A stretch of DNA of 64,000 nt, from positions 32,979 through 96,978 of the forward strand of contig JABTUV010000016.1 of assembly GCA_015075175.1 (NCBI GenBank), read 5' to 3'. The notes under the pieces were generated by a model. The model saw nothing but the letters and a program-made list of their open reading frames with translations, was not told the origin of the DNA and ran no database searches. Positions 9,155-17,945 of this stretch are shown here, piece after piece; position 1 is the stretch's first letter; each line of letters begins with the position of its first letter. The stretch comes from a bacterium. GTDB lineage: Bacteria > Hinthialibacterota > Hinthialibacteria > H5-UNCL2. The position numbers and the translations under genes are program-made.

Positions 9155-10132
9155 ATGATCGCCGTGATCCCCGCCGCCGGTGAAGGCACGCGCCTACGCC
9201 CGCACACCCACACCCTGCCCAAGGTGTTGGTGGACGTGGCGGGAAAGCCGATTTTGGGCCACATCCTGGACCAGCTGGTCGCGGCCGGGATTTCGCGCGT
9301 GGTGTTGATCGTGGGCTACCTGGGCGACCTGGTGGAAGAATACGTGCGCGGGCATTTCCGGCTGGAGGCGTTTTTCGTCGAGCAGGAGGAGCGCAAGGGG
9401 CTGGGCCACGCGGTCAGTCTGGCGCGGCCCCACGTGGAGGACAAGCCCTGCCTCATCATTTACGGCGACACCATCTTCGAGGTGGACCTGCCGTCCATGC
9501 TGGTGGGGGAGGTTAACCTGATCGGCGTGAAGGCGGTGGAGGATCCGCGCCGATTCGGCGTAGTGGAAACCGACGGACGGCGCATCACGCGCCTGGTGGA
9601 GAAGCCCGAGGCGCCCAAAAGCAACCTGGCCATCGTCGGGCTGAACAAGCTGGTCGATTCCGCCGCCATGTTCGACGCCATCGACCACTTGATGAAACAC
9701 GAGATTCGCACCCAGGGCGAATACCAGTTGACGGACGCCTTCCAGCGCATGATCGAGGTGGGCGCGCGGCTGGAGACGTTTCCGGTGGAAGACTGGTTCG
9801 ACTGCGGCAAGCAGGAGACGCTGTTGTCCACCAACCGGCGGCTCTTGGAGCGGGCCGCGGCGGCCTCTGAGCGGCCGGGGACGGTGATCGTGCCGCCGGT
9901 GTACATCGCCGACGAGGCGGAGGTGGAGGAGAGCGTGATCGGGCCGTACGTGTCGATCGCGGCGGGGTGTCGGGTGCGACGGGCGGTTCTGTCGGATTGC
10001 ATTCTGTCGGTGGGCGCCGTGGTCGAGAACATGGTACTCAAGAACAGTCTGATCGGCGCGCGCGCGCGCGTGGCCGGCAGCGCGCTTGTGTACGACGGGG
10101 GCGACTCCTCGACGGTGTCGCATATCGAGTGA
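9155..10132 (+). CDS. Sugar-1-phosphate nucleotidyltransferase with beta-helix tail
   Basis: 325 residues in one frame. The N-terminal nucleotidyltransferase fold shows [12 protein letters not shown] plus [14 protein letters not shown] at residues 7-32, [10 protein letters not shown] (metal-binding Asp) near 106 and [17 protein letters not shown] near 130. From about residue 250 hexapeptide-like repeats ([20 protein letters not shown], then [14 protein letters not shown]) form a left-handed beta-helix. Such enzymes couple glucose- or similar 1-phosphates to dTTP/UTP for surface sugar synthesis; the sugar cannot be told from sequence. ATG 9155 follows AAAGGA at 9138. It precedes metK by 136 bases. 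Confidence 0.85.
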   Translation: MIAVIPAAGEGTRLRPHTHTLPKVLVDVAGKPILGHILDQLVAAGISRVVLIVGYLGDLVEEYVRGHFRLEAFFVEQEERKGLGHAVSLARPHVEDKPCLIIYGDTIFEVDLPSMLVGEVNLIGVKAVEDPRRFGVVETDGRRITRLVEKPEAPKSNLAIVGLNKLVDSAAMFDAIDHLMKHEIRTQGEYQLTDAFQRMIEVGARLETFPVEDWFDCGKQETLLSTNRRLLERAAAASERPGTVIVPPVYIADEAEVEESVIGPYVSIAAGCRVRRAVLSDCILSVGAVVENMVLKNSLIGARARVAGSALVYDGGDSSTVSHIE

Positions 10133-10143
10133 AGGGGCTACTC

Positions 10144-10240
10144 ATGGGACCTATGGGACCCGTGGTTGCGCAGCGTGCTGCGTCGCAAGTCGTAGTTGCG
10201 CAGCGTGCTGCGCGGGAAATCGTAGTGGCGCGGCGCGCTA
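10144..10240. repeat. Short tandem repeats upstream of metK
   Basis: GGGACCTATGGGACC (family F) at 10147-10161 is followed by a 30-bp tandem unit (core GTTGCGCAGCGTGCTGCG) present 2.7 times at 10161-10240. The same core occurs near 58.01-58.05 kb. It occupies almost the whole metK leader up to the ribosome-binding site. Confidence 0.75.
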
Positions 10241-10268
10241 TCGCTTTCGCCAAGGAGGAAGGACGGGC

Positions 10269-11417
10269 ATGTCGGATTACTTGTTTACATCGGAATCGGT
10301 GACGGAGGGCCATCCCGACAAGGTGGCCGACCAGATCAGCGACGCGGTGCTGGACGCGGTATTCACGGAGGATCCGCACGGGCGCGTGGCCTGCGAGACG
10401 CTGGTTTCGACCGGGCTGTGCGTGATCTCGGGCGAGATCACGACCGAGGCGTTCGTGGACTTCAACAAGACGGCGCGGGACACCATCCGGCGCATCGGCT
10501 ACGAGGACGCGCACCTGGGTTTTGCGGCCGACACCTGCGCGGTGCTGGTGGCCATCGACGAGCAGTCGCCGGACATCGCGCGCGGGGTCAACGAGACCAC
10601 CTCGCACGAGCAGGGCGCCGGCGACCAGGGCATGATGTTCGGCTATGCCACGACCGAGACCAGGGCGCTCATGCCCGCGCCCATCTACTATGCCCATCGC
10701 CTGACCGAGCGGCTGGCCAAGGTGCGGCGCGACGGCACGCTGGACTATCTGCGGCCGGACGGCAAGAGCCAGGTGAGCGTGCGCTACGCCGACCACAAGC
10801 CGGTGGAAGTCACCGCCGTCGTGGTCAGCACCCAGCACGCGGACAAGGTCGCCCACAAGCAAATCCGCGAGGACGTGATCGAGCACGTGATCAAGCCGGT
10901 GATACCCGAGGAGTGGTTGTCATCCAAAACGAAATATCACATCAATCCGACGGGCCGTTTCGTGATCGGGGGGCCGCACGGCGACTGCGGGTTGACGGGG
11001 CGCAAGATCATCGTGGACACCTACGGGGGCATGGGGCGGCACGGCGGGGGGGCGTTTTCCGGCAAGGACCCCTCGAAGGTGGACCGCAGCGCGGCTTATG
11101 CGGCGCGCTGGATCGCCAGAACGTGGTCGCCGCCAAGCTGGCGGGCGCTGCGAGGTGCAGGTCGCCTATGCCATCAGGGTGGCCGAGCCGGTCAGCATTC
11201 TGGTGCACACGTTCGGTACGGGCGCGGTCAGCGAGCAGAAGTTGGAGAAGGCGATCCGAGGTTTTCGATCTGCGGCCCAGGCGATCATTTCCGCGCTGGA
11301 TCTCTTGCGGCCCATTTATCGCCAGACGGCGGCCTACAGGCATTTTGGTCGCACCGGCAAGGACTTCACGTGGGGAAGACGGACAAGGTGGACGACCTGT
11401 TGGCGGCGGTGAAGTAG
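10269..11417 (+). CDS. metK: S-adenosylmethionine synthetase, frameshifted
   Basis: Start ATG 10269 with AAGGAGG at 10252-10258. The enzyme makes S-adenosylmethionine from ATP and methionine. Motifs: [15 protein letters not shown] near residue 14, the signature [12 protein letters not shown] near 117, and [19 protein letters not shown] near 260. Up to about 11115 the frame is open; then family-typical text continues in other frames ([19 protein letters not shown] then [43 protein letters not shown]). Missing bases can be placed at about 11118 (A), 11144 (G), 11252 (two bases), 11280 (G) and 11374 (G). They total six, so the first and last frames agree. An essential gene broken this way suggests sequencing error. 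Confidence 0.93.
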   Translation: MSDYLFTSESVTEGHPDKVADQISDAVLDAVFTEDPHGRVACETLVSTGLCVISGEITTEAFVDFNKTARDTIRRIGYEDAHLGFAADTCAVLVAIDEQSPDIARGVNETTSHEQGAGDQGMMFGYATTETRALMPAPIYYAHRLTERLAKVRRDGTLDYLRPDGKSQVSVRYADHKPVEVTAVVVSTQHADKVAHKQIREDVIEHVIKPVIPEEWLSSKTKYHINPTGRFVIGGPHGDCGLTGRKIIVDTYGGMGRHGGGAFSGKDPSKVDRSAAYAARWIARTWSPPSWRALRGAGRLCHQGGRAGQHSGAHVRYGRGQRAEVGEGDPRFSICGPGDHFRAGSLAAHLSPDGGLQAFWSHRQGLHVGKTDKVDDLLAAVK

Positions 11418-11447
11418 GGTGCGCACGGCGCACCGCGCATCATCCCC

Positions 11448-11475
11448 AACCGCCCGCCTCGCGCGGGCGGTTTCA
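11448..11475 (+). terminator. Rho-independent-like terminator after metK
   Basis: A 10-bp perfect stem AACCGCCCGC / GCGGGCGGTT with a 5-base loop, followed by a short T run, lies 31 bases after the metK stop. Confidence 0.65.
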
Positions 11476-11477
11476 TA

Positions 11478-11543
11478 TGGAGTGCGGCGACCTTGCCGCG
11501 GCGGTGGTGCGGCCGGGCGCGCGCGGCAAGCTGCCGCAGTCCC
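11478..11543. repeat. Dispersed palindrome, family B (TGGAGTGCGG...CCGCAGTCC)
   Basis: An inverted pair of TGGAGTGCGGCRRCYTTGC-type arms of about 22 bp. Other copies: inside cheA (about 30487-30511), 31621-31650, 37964-38023, inside the ArnT-like gene (39764-39829), 46433-46461 and about 58050-58076. Confidence 0.7.
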
Positions 11544-11553
11544 GATGCGCGAC

Positions 11554-12189
11554 TCAGCGGGTGCGGCGCAGGTCGTCGTCGGGGAGCGCCAAGGGGTCGG
11601 AGCCGAGCAGGCCGGTCCCGCCGGCGCTGGGCGACGCGGTGGAGCCGGCGGGCGGCGGGGTGTGATCCAGCTGCACACCGGCCTCCTCCAGCTGGCGCTG
11701 CAACTGGCGCGCCTGTTCGAAAAACTGCTCCGCCTGCACGAGCAGCGCCTGCGCCTGCGCCTCCGCCCGGTCCTGTTCCACCCGGGTGGTTCCCAGGCGC
11801 CGGCCGTCGATGCGCAGGTTATAGGCCTGCTCGCGCAACTGGTTGCCCTGCCGCATCTACTTGTTGTAGCGGTTGACCATCTGGTTGGTGCGCACCGTCT
11901 GGCGCCGCTCCTGGCTGCGCTGCTGCATCTCCTGGCGGCGCGCGTCGGTTCCGACCAGCGGCGCCGGCTGCATCGGCTCGGTCATCGAGCGTACGATGGT
12001 GAAGGAAAGCACCTGCGAAATGGGAATCTTCACCTCGCTGGTGGCATTGGCGAGGCGCACCGCCAACTCGCCGTTGGCGTAGCTGGAAATCACCCCGTCC
12101 ACGCGCTGGCGGGTCGTAAGGAGGATGACGTCCGCGGGCAGGAGCGGCGAGAAGAGCGTGCACATGGCAAAGAGAGCGGCGATTCTCAT
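11554..12189 (-). CDS. Small secreted protein, interrupted by an in-frame amber codon
   Basis: From ATG 12189 (AGGGGGAAAT upstream) a signal peptide of about 19 residues is followed by VILLTTRQRVDGVISSYANG and ELAVRLANATSEVKIPISQV, ending NQMVNRYNK at a TAG (11857-11859). The next codon, in the same frame, is ATG and continues with a charged, Gln-rich coiled-coil-like stretch (VEQDRAEAQAQALLVQAEQF, then FEQARQLQRQLEEAG) to 11554. Either one protein of about 210 residues with a CAG-to-TAG change, or two abutting genes. The coiled-coil part lacks its own signal peptide or ribosome-binding site, which favours one gene. Function unknown. Confidence 0.5.
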
Positions 12190-12451
12190 GGTAGTATTTC
12201 CCCCTGTCGATGGTGGTGTCGCCGGGCGGCCCAAGCGTGGGCGGATGGCGGCCCGGCGGGCCAACGTCCAGTCCATACGAGACCATCATATCACGTCCGA
12301 GGCGGCGCGTAAGCCCCTTCCGGCGTTCCTCTGTCAACGGAGTCGCGGACCCATGCAGGCGGGAGCTCACAGGGACCCTGAGGCGGCCATTTTCAAGAGG
12401 TTAGGATTCTTGACGCTCCCCCGCCCTATCGCTACAATGCCGCCTTCGTGA

Positions 12452-12527
12452 GCCAAGGTAGCTCAGCCGGTAGAGCAGCGGTTTCGTAAACCGCCGGTCG
12501 GGGGTTCGAGTCCCCCCCTTGGCTCCA
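12452..12527 (+). tRNA. tRNA-Thr(CGT)
   Basis: Cloverleaf read directly: acceptor GCCAAGG/CCTTGGC, anticodon stem GCGGT/ACCGC with loop TTCGTAA (anticodon CGT), T arm GGGGG TTCGAGT CCCCC, and an encoded CCA at 12525-12527. Its 3' two thirds serve as the 3' end of the overlapping integrase gene, so it is the attachment site of an integrative element. Confidence 0.95.
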
Positions 12528-13815
12528 TGGCCTTTGGATGTCCGACAATGCCTTTCTGTGGTATTCTAAACAACTTACGGCTTCCGTCAAGTTTACCCGA
12601 ATTTGCCGGTGGTTGCCGCTCGTTGTCGCCTTGTGCCGCCTGACTGCTACCAATATGCTGCCGTTTTGCCGCCGTTTTGCGCTCCTGGACGGCAGCAGGA
12701 AAAACCGCTGCAACCCCCGGCAGAGCCTCCAGCGCCCGCTGCCGATCCACCAGTTCCACGTGCGCATGTCGCCCCAGAGTCAGTTCCGGGGTGGAGTGGC
12801 GGGCCAGCTCCTGCGCGACCTTGACGCCCACCTTGGCATTCACCAGGTGGGTGATGTAGGTGTGCCGCAACGCGTGAAAGTCCACGATGCGGTTGCCTGC
12901 GTCCTTTTGGGCGATTCCAGCCGCCGCCAGGTCGATGCATATCATTTTGGCGGCCCTCTCCGGCAGGTTCAGGACCGGGCCCTCCTCAGGCCTTCCCTGC
13001 AACCAGACTTTCAGCAGCGCGGCCAAGTCCGCCCGAATCGGTTGGACATCGCACCGACGGTGTTTGCTGTAACCAGCCTCAATCGTGATCGTCGGCGAGT
13101 CGTCGTCCAACTCGAACGAGGACTTCGTGAGGCTGCGCAATTCGCTGACGCGGAATCCCGTGCCTGCCGCGAGACGATAGGCCATGGCGCGGTCCTTGCC
13201 TTCCATGCCCAGCACCGGACCGGACGTCTCCGCCGCGGCGACGAGGTCTTGCAGCTCCTCCGGGGTCAACGCCCTTCGCTTGTAGCGCGGGTCCAGTTTG
13301 ACGTTATAGCCGGGGAGATGCACCAGGTTGTCTTCGGGAACACGGCCGTCTCGCCATAGCCACCGCGAGAACTGCTTCACGGCGCGAAGAACGCGGTTGC
13401 AGGTCTGCAACGACGTTCCCTGGTCCCGTTTCGCTCCTATCGCGCTTTGCACTTTGGCGGGAGTGAGGTCCGTGATGTTCCCGGCGTGGCATGAAGCAAG
13501 CAGCCGTTCGGCCCGGGAGACGACCAAGTTGGCTTGTTTGTTCGTGACGCCCTTGGAAAGCAGGGATTGCTTCCATTCTTTGAGGTGCTCTTTGAGAGGC
13601 CGGCGTCCCTCCGACGCGTAGCGCGCCGTTTTGACATCGATAATGCCGGCCCGCCGTAGCGCGACGGTCATCTCAAGGTCGGCCGCCATGATCTCGGTGG
13701 TTTCGCGATCACGCGTGCCTCGCACGCGTATGCGACGACCGTTCTCGTCGGAGTATTCGAAGCAAAAGGAACCCTTGCGATTCGCTCTCCCGCCGCGTTT
13801 GAAAATGCTCGCCAT
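12463..13815 (-). CDS. Tyrosine recombinase (integrase), catalytic Tyr apparently replaced by His
   Basis: 450 residues from ATG 13815. An N-terminal Arm/SAM-like DNA-binding half is followed by the catalytic domain: first Arg in GTGFRVSELRSL, HxxR box in DFHALRHTYITHLV, and ARHSTPELTLGRHAHVEL. In this subfamily the last motif normally reads GRYAHV, so residue 350 (codon at 12766-12768) is His where the nucleophilic Tyr is expected. A one-base change (TAT to CAT) explains it. The last 20 or so residues (EPRGGLEPPTGGLRN) are encoded by the complement of tRNA-Thr, the usual arrangement for an element integrated in a tRNA 3' end. Either an inactive relic or a sequence error. Confidence 0.9.
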   Translation of the reverse strand: MASIFKRGGRANRKGSFCFEYSDENGRRIRVRGTRDRETTEIMAADLEMTVALRRAGIIDVKTARYASEGRRPLKEHLKEWKQSLLSKGVTNKQANLVVSRAERLLASCHAGNITDLTPAKVQSAIGAKRDQGTSLQTCNRVLRAVKQFSRWLWRDGRVPEDNLVHLPGYNVKLDPRYKRRALTPEELQDLVAAAETSGPVLGMEGKDRAMAYRLAAGTGFRVSELRSLTKSSFELDDDSPTITIEAGYSKHRRCDVQPIRADLAALLKVWLQGRPEEGPVLNLPERAAKMICIDLAAAGIAQKDAGNRIVDFHALRHTYITHLVNAKVGVKVAQELARHSTPELTLGRHAHVELVDRQRALEALPGVAAVFPAAVQERKTAAKRQHIGSSQAAQGDNERQPPANSGKLDGSRKLFRIPQKGIVGHPKAMEPRGGLEPPTGGLRNRCSTG

Positions 13816-13897
13816 GACTGACTCCTGTTACCTTGTGGAGAATTCTCTCCCATGGAATTCCCGATTTCAAGGGATGCTTTCCCGTACCCCGGCTGAT

Positions 13898-14131
13898 TCA
13901 CCAGCACCGGCTATCCAGCCAGGTGTCCACGGTTTCACGGCGCCACCGCACCACCCGCCCCTCCCGGAGGTCGGGGTGGGGGAGTCTCCCTGATGACACC
14001 CACCGCCAGTATGTGCGCACGCCGATGGTGAGGATTCGGGGGATTTCGGATGGCTTGAGCAGCGACTGCATGCCGCTCGAGGTGGCAGGGTTCGAGGGGC
14101 TGTCGAGTATGTCCTTGGGTTTCGTTGTCAC
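13898..14131 (-). CDS. Helix-turn-helix excisionase/AlpA-like protein
   Basis: 77 residues from GTG 14131 (GGGAGC about 7 bases upstream). The core LLKPSEIPRILTIGVRTYWR, then WVSSGRLPHPDLREGRVVRW and ETVDTWL, is a winged helix-turn-helix of the AlpA/excisionase type that binds attachment-site DNA and steers the neighbouring integrase. The GTG overlaps the stop of the upstream pseudogene by 4 bases, indicating coupled translation. It ends 83 bases before the integrase start. A longer upstream start is possible but would leave an unlikely basic N-terminus. Confidence 0.65.
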   Translation of the reverse strand: MTTKPKDILDSPSNPATSSGMQSLLKPSEIPRILTIGVRTYWRWVSSGRLPHPDLREGRVVRWRRETVDTWLDSRCW

Positions 14132-14893
14132 GTCGGTTGCTCCCGTGAGATGTAATGCTTTCTCTTGAGGCGTTCTGCGTCCTCCGGTGGCACTGATGGC
14201 TGCTTGGCCGCGTGTTTCCGATGGACCGGGGTGTTTTCTCGTGTTGGGCATGTGCCGTCCTCACTTGCTCTGTTTGTTTTCCAGGTGTCCGTTGGTCTTC
14301 CGACGGATAGGGCAGTTGGGGTCGCAGAAGAGTTGCACCGTCGTCTCTTCACGAATCGCCGGCGCTTGGCCAGGTTGAAGATCGTGCGCAGGAACATCAG
14401 CTCGTTGTTCAACGTTCTCGGCGTGACGCCATTGCGGCTGCGCGTGTTGGGATGCCCATTGGGAGAGATGCGCTCCCGCCGGCGGAAGTCCTTATAGCGC
14501 TCGATCAGCCGGGGATCGACCTGGTCCAAGTACTTCAGGTACCCGTCGCCGGCCTGGATGAACTCGGTGAATTTGGTGAACACGCCGCAGTATCGCGTGA
14601 TGGTTTTGGGCGCCTTGTTCTCGGTCGAGAGGAAGTCTTCCAGTTGCTCCCTAAACGCCGTGATTGATCAGGATGCGCTTCAACTCCTTGTCCGGGTCGA
14701 GGAGCCCACCGCACTGCTTCTCGAGGCGGGCTTCTACCTCGCCCATCGCCAGCTCGGCAGTGCGCTTGTTGCGGCCAATCCGCCGGCGTATCTTCTTGCC
14801 CCGGAGGTCGTAGCAAAAGACGTAACAGGTGCCGGCGCCCCCAGGCTTCTTTTCCTCAGAGTAGAAGTGGTTGTCGGCCTTGGAACGGAACAT
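14128..14893 (-). pseudogene. Second integrase, truncated (no catalytic domain) and frameshifted
   Basis: 14893-14651 reads an Arm-type DNA-binding start (GTCYVFCYDLRGKKIRRRIG, NKRTAELAMGEVEARL). After one shift near 14650 it continues as a SAM-like core-binding domain (REQLEDFLSTENKAPKTITR, LIERYKDFRRRERI, TPRTLNNELMFLRTIFNLAK). At about 14330 homology-like character stops and the entire catalytic domain is missing; a low-complexity charged tail runs to 14128. This is a remnant of a second tyrosine recombinase next to the first, so elements have used this tRNA-Thr site more than once or a tandem insertion has decayed. Confidence 0.65.
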
Positions 14894-15068
14894 CAGGGTG
14901 GCCCTCGTGAGTGCCGCTCCGGAGAGAACTCCCGATCAGGTTCGGAAAAATTCCGTCACTGGAAGGCATCCGATGTCAACCTAAATTAGGCGTTTTATAG
15001 GCACTCGAGTTTGGGTGCTTGGAACTAAATGGCTTGAAAATAAGGGGTTAAGTCTTGCAAGAAACGTA

Positions 15069-15162
<94 letters not shown>

Positions 15163-15336
15163 CTATCGGCGAGAATACCACGGTTCGGTCCGTTGTAAAG
15201 TGCGTGCGTAACGTCGTCTCCCGCCGCACGCAACTGCGACCCAACGCTGCAGGTCCCCGGGGCGTGAGACGCGCGCAACTTGCGCGTCCTTTTAATCGAA
15301 GGCGCCAACCGACGCGGGAACATGCTACGAGAAACC

Positions 15337-15427
15337 TGTCATTTCGACCGAAGGGAGAAATCCTGTTCGCTGCTTTCGGGCGGGCACAGGAGGCCGGGAG
15401 AGATTTCTCCCTGCGGTCGAAATGACA
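15337..15427. repeat. Family A palindrome
   Basis: TGTCATTTCGACCGAAGGG and its inverted complement form arms around a 38-bp loop. The right arm is also the first unit of the 73-bp tandem array that follows. Confidence 0.85.
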
Positions 15428-15655
15428 GCGATGCAAGGCTGACCAGAGCGAGGTGGTGCTTTGCGAGTCCGTACGAGTTCTCCCTGCGGTCGTTATGACA
15501 GCAATGCAAGGCTGACCAGAGCGAGGTGGTGCTTTGCGAGTCCGTACGATTTCTCCCTGCGGTCGAAATGACAGCAATGCAAGGCTGACCAGAGCGAGGT
15601 GGTGCTTTGCGAGTCCGTACGATTTCTCCCTGCGGTCGAAATGACAGCGATGCAA
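15402..15655. repeat. 73-bp direct tandem repeat built on a family A half-arm
   Basis: Units start at 15402, 15475, 15548 and 15621 (the last partial, about 35 bp). Each has GATTTCTCCCTGCGGTCGAA followed by a 45-bp segment that begins AATGCAAGGCTGACCAGAGC. Units differ at only a few positions, so the amplification is recent. Confidence 0.9.
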
Positions 15656-15824
15656 GGGGGCGTGAGCCGCGAGGACTCCTCATACGGGCCTCGGTCCCAC
15701 GTTCCGGGACCGTGCCCTCGCGTCCTTCCGTTCCCGGACGGGGGCGGCTTCCGACCGCTCTCTTGTGACTTAAGTGCAATAAATTCATGTAATTATGCGC
15801 AGAACAAAGGTTCCTCTTGTATTC

Positions 15825-15852
15825 TTGTTGCCGCCGGCTTATGTTGTACGAT
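15825..15852 (+). promoter_or_regulatory. Possible promoter for dnaG-rpoD
   Basis: TTGTTG (15825-15830), 16-base spacer, TACGAT (15847-15852), 75 bases before the dnaG start in an AT-richer leader. Moderate match only. Confidence 0.3.
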
Positions 15853-15927
15853 TCTAACCCCTGCGCTGCGCGGGGGATGCCGGGGAGCCGGCGGTAGGGC
15901 CGTGCCGCCGTAAGAGCGAGACAATCC

Positions 15928-17895
15928 GTGGCGAAAATCAGCGCGCGCTGCATCGAGCGGATCAAGGCCGACAACGACCTCGTCGAGGTCGTCGGCCAGT
16001 ACGTTCAACTGCGGCGCGTGGGCAATCGCTGGGTCGGCCTGTGCCCGTTCCACGCCGACAGCCAACCCTCGTTTTACGTCTCCCCCGACCTCGGCGACCA
16101 CGGCCTTTTCAAGTGCTTTGGTTGTGGCACGGGCGGGGACGCGATAAAATTTATCCAGTTGAAGGAGTCGCTCTCCTACGTCGACGCGGTGCAGGCCCTG
16201 GCCGACCGCCGGGGCATCACGTTGGAGTGGGAAGGCGGCCGCAGTGAACGTCCCACGGCGGGTCGATACGACCTTCTGGAGTGGGCGATGCAGCAGTATG
16301 AGGGGGCGCTGTGGGGCGCCGGGGGTAAGGCCGCGCGCGACCTGCTCTCCCGCCGCCAGGTTTCGGAAGAGACCGCCCGCCGGTTCCGGCTCGGGTTCGC
16401 ACCCGCCGGCTGGACTTTTCTGGCCGACGCCGCGCGCCGCAAGGGACTGGATCTCTCCGCGCTGGAGAAACTGGGCCTCCTGGTCAAAAGCCAGGAAAAA
16501 AACTCGTTCCGCGACCGCTTCCACGGTCGGCTCATGTTTCCCGTCTGGAACGCCATGGGCCGCGTGGTCGGCTTCGGCGGCCGCGCCATGAGCGACGAGG
16601 ACCAGCCCAAGTATCTCAACAGCCCGGAGTCCGACCTCTTCGCCAAGCGGCAACTCCTCTACGCGCTGCATCTGGCGCGCGACGCCATCCGCAAGGAGAA
16701 CGTGGTCCTCCTGTGCGAAGGCTACATGGACGCCATCGCCTTGCACCAGGCGGGATTCGCCAACACCGTCGCCGGCTTGGGTACGGCCCTGACCGAGTAC
16801 CACGTGCGCACCCTCAAGCGGCTGGCGGGCGAGGTCGTCCTGGTCTACGACAGCGACGCGGCGGGCCGCAAGGCGACCGCCAAAGCCATCGACCTCTTCC
16901 TCAAGGAAGAGGTCCCCACGCGGGTCGTGGAGTTTGGAGAGGGGGAGGATCCGGACGATTTTGTAAGAAAGCACGGCGCCGCGGCCCTGCGGCAGCGGCT
17001 CGGCACGGCCCCCGACGCCTTCGACTATACGCTGGAGGCGGCCCTGCGCGGCAAGAACCTGGCCTCCAGCCAGGACGTGTCGGAGGTCGTCCGCGAAGTG
17101 GGGCGGGTCCTGGCGGGAATGCCCTCGACCGTCGTGCGGGTGCGAAATCGGGACAAGCTGGCGGCGCGGCTGGGCGCCGGCGACGAGGCGGCCCTTGTCA
17201 GCATGGCCATCACCCCCGAGCGCGCCGCCCGCATTCAGGCCGACCGGCTGGCGGAAATCCTCCAGGTCGACGTCAAAGTCGTGCAGCGCGAGCTGGTCCG
17301 GCATGGCGTCAACTTGGGCGCGGTTCAGCCCCGCAAGGGCGGCAAACCGTTCCCGCGCCATCGCAAGGGCGGTTACCAACCCTGGGAGCAGCCGGGTGCG
17401 CCCATCCCCGCCAAGCAGCCGCCAGCCGACCCGGCCCTGTCGGCCCGCAAGGGACTCCTGGCCCTGCTGCTCATGGGCTATCGCGATGCATCGCTGCAAG
17501 CCTTCTGGCTGGGTCGAGATGGACGCGAGGTGCTGCATCGGATTCTGGCGTGGTGCGGCGAGCAGCCGCCGCCCGAGCATCCCTTGGACCGATGGATCGA
17601 CCGTCTGGCCAAGGCACTCAGCGCCGGGCAGCAACCGGACCTGTCGCCGGTACTCTCTTCCGAGGGAGAAGATGGACAAGTGCTTTCTGAGGCATTTTAT
17701 GGTATTTCCACTCCGGAGACCGCGATGCGGGAGATCGAGGATTACTTGTCGATCTTAAGAACGTTGCAGCAGGAGAAAGCCGTGCGGGAACTGGAACAAC
17801 GGCTGCGTGCCCCGCAGCCTCCCAGTCGCGCCGAGGCGCTGGAGTTGGAGAAAAAGCTTCACCGAATTGAGGCGGAGAAGCGTCAGTATCTTTGA
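15928..17895 (+). CDS. dnaG: DNA primase
   Basis: 655 residues from GTG 15928. DnaG makes RNA primers at the replication fork and binds the helicase DnaB through its C-terminal domain. The CHC2 zinc ribbon (CPFH near residue 39, then LFKCFGCGTGGD near 62) leads into the primase core and the TOPRIM motifs CEGYMDAIALHQAGF and LVYDSDAAGRKAT. The C-terminal helical part (from about residue 430) is present. It precedes rpoD by 50 bases, the classical macromolecular synthesis operon order. Intact in one frame. Confidence 0.96.
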   Translation: MAKISARCIERIKADNDLVEVVGQYVQLRRVGNRWVGLCPFHADSQPSFYVSPDLGDHGLFKCFGCGTGGDAIKFIQLKESLSYVDAVQALADRRGITLEWEGGRSERPTAGRYDLLEWAMQQYEGALWGAGGKAARDLLSRRQVSEETARRFRLGFAPAGWTFLADAARRKGLDLSALEKLGLLVKSQEKNSFRDRFHGRLMFPVWNAMGRVVGFGGRAMSDEDQPKYLNSPESDLFAKRQLLYALHLARDAIRKENVVLLCEGYMDAIALHQAGFANTVAGLGTALTEYHVRTLKRLAGEVVLVYDSDAAGRKATAKAIDLFLKEEVPTRVVEFGEGEDPDDFVRKHGAAALRQRLGTAPDAFDYTLEAALRGKNLASSQDVSEVVREVGRVLAGMPSTVVRVRNRDKLAARLGAGDEAALVSMAITPERAARIQADRLAEILQVDVKVVQRELVRHGVNLGAVQPRKGGKPFPRHRKGGYQPWEQPGAPIPAKQPPADPALSARKGLLALLLMGYRDASLQAFWLGRDGREVLHRILAWCGEQPPPEHPLDRWIDRLAKALSAGQQPDLSPVLSSEGEDGQVLSEAFYGISTPETAMREIEDYLSILRTLQQEKAVRELEQRLRAPQPPSRAEALELEKKLHRIEAEKRQYL

Positions 17896-17945
17896 TGAGG
17901 TCAATTCACAGCGACGCGATTGCGCCGCGCAGGGAGAGGAACCGG

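Larger units (their letters stand above)
15163..15927. other. Gene-free stretch before dnaG: repeats and AT-rich leader
   Basis: 765 bases without a convincing gene. 15337-15655 holds family A palindromes and a 73-bp tandem repeat; 15750-15860 is AT-rich and includes a promoter-like match. The remaining GC-rich sequence shows no recognisable content. Confidence 0.7.

Noticed and set aside
8847..9158. Frame between dxs and the nucleotidyltransferase
   Set aside because: No ribosome-binding site, composition like random GC-rich sequence, runs into the next gene.
11857..11859. Pyrrolysine or reassigned TAG
   Set aside because: TAG ends rpoD and other genes here and no associated machinery is visible; a point error or mutation is simpler.
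15402..15655. CRISPR-like array
   Set aside because: The 73-bp units are directly adjacent, without unique spacers, and no cas gene is in the window.
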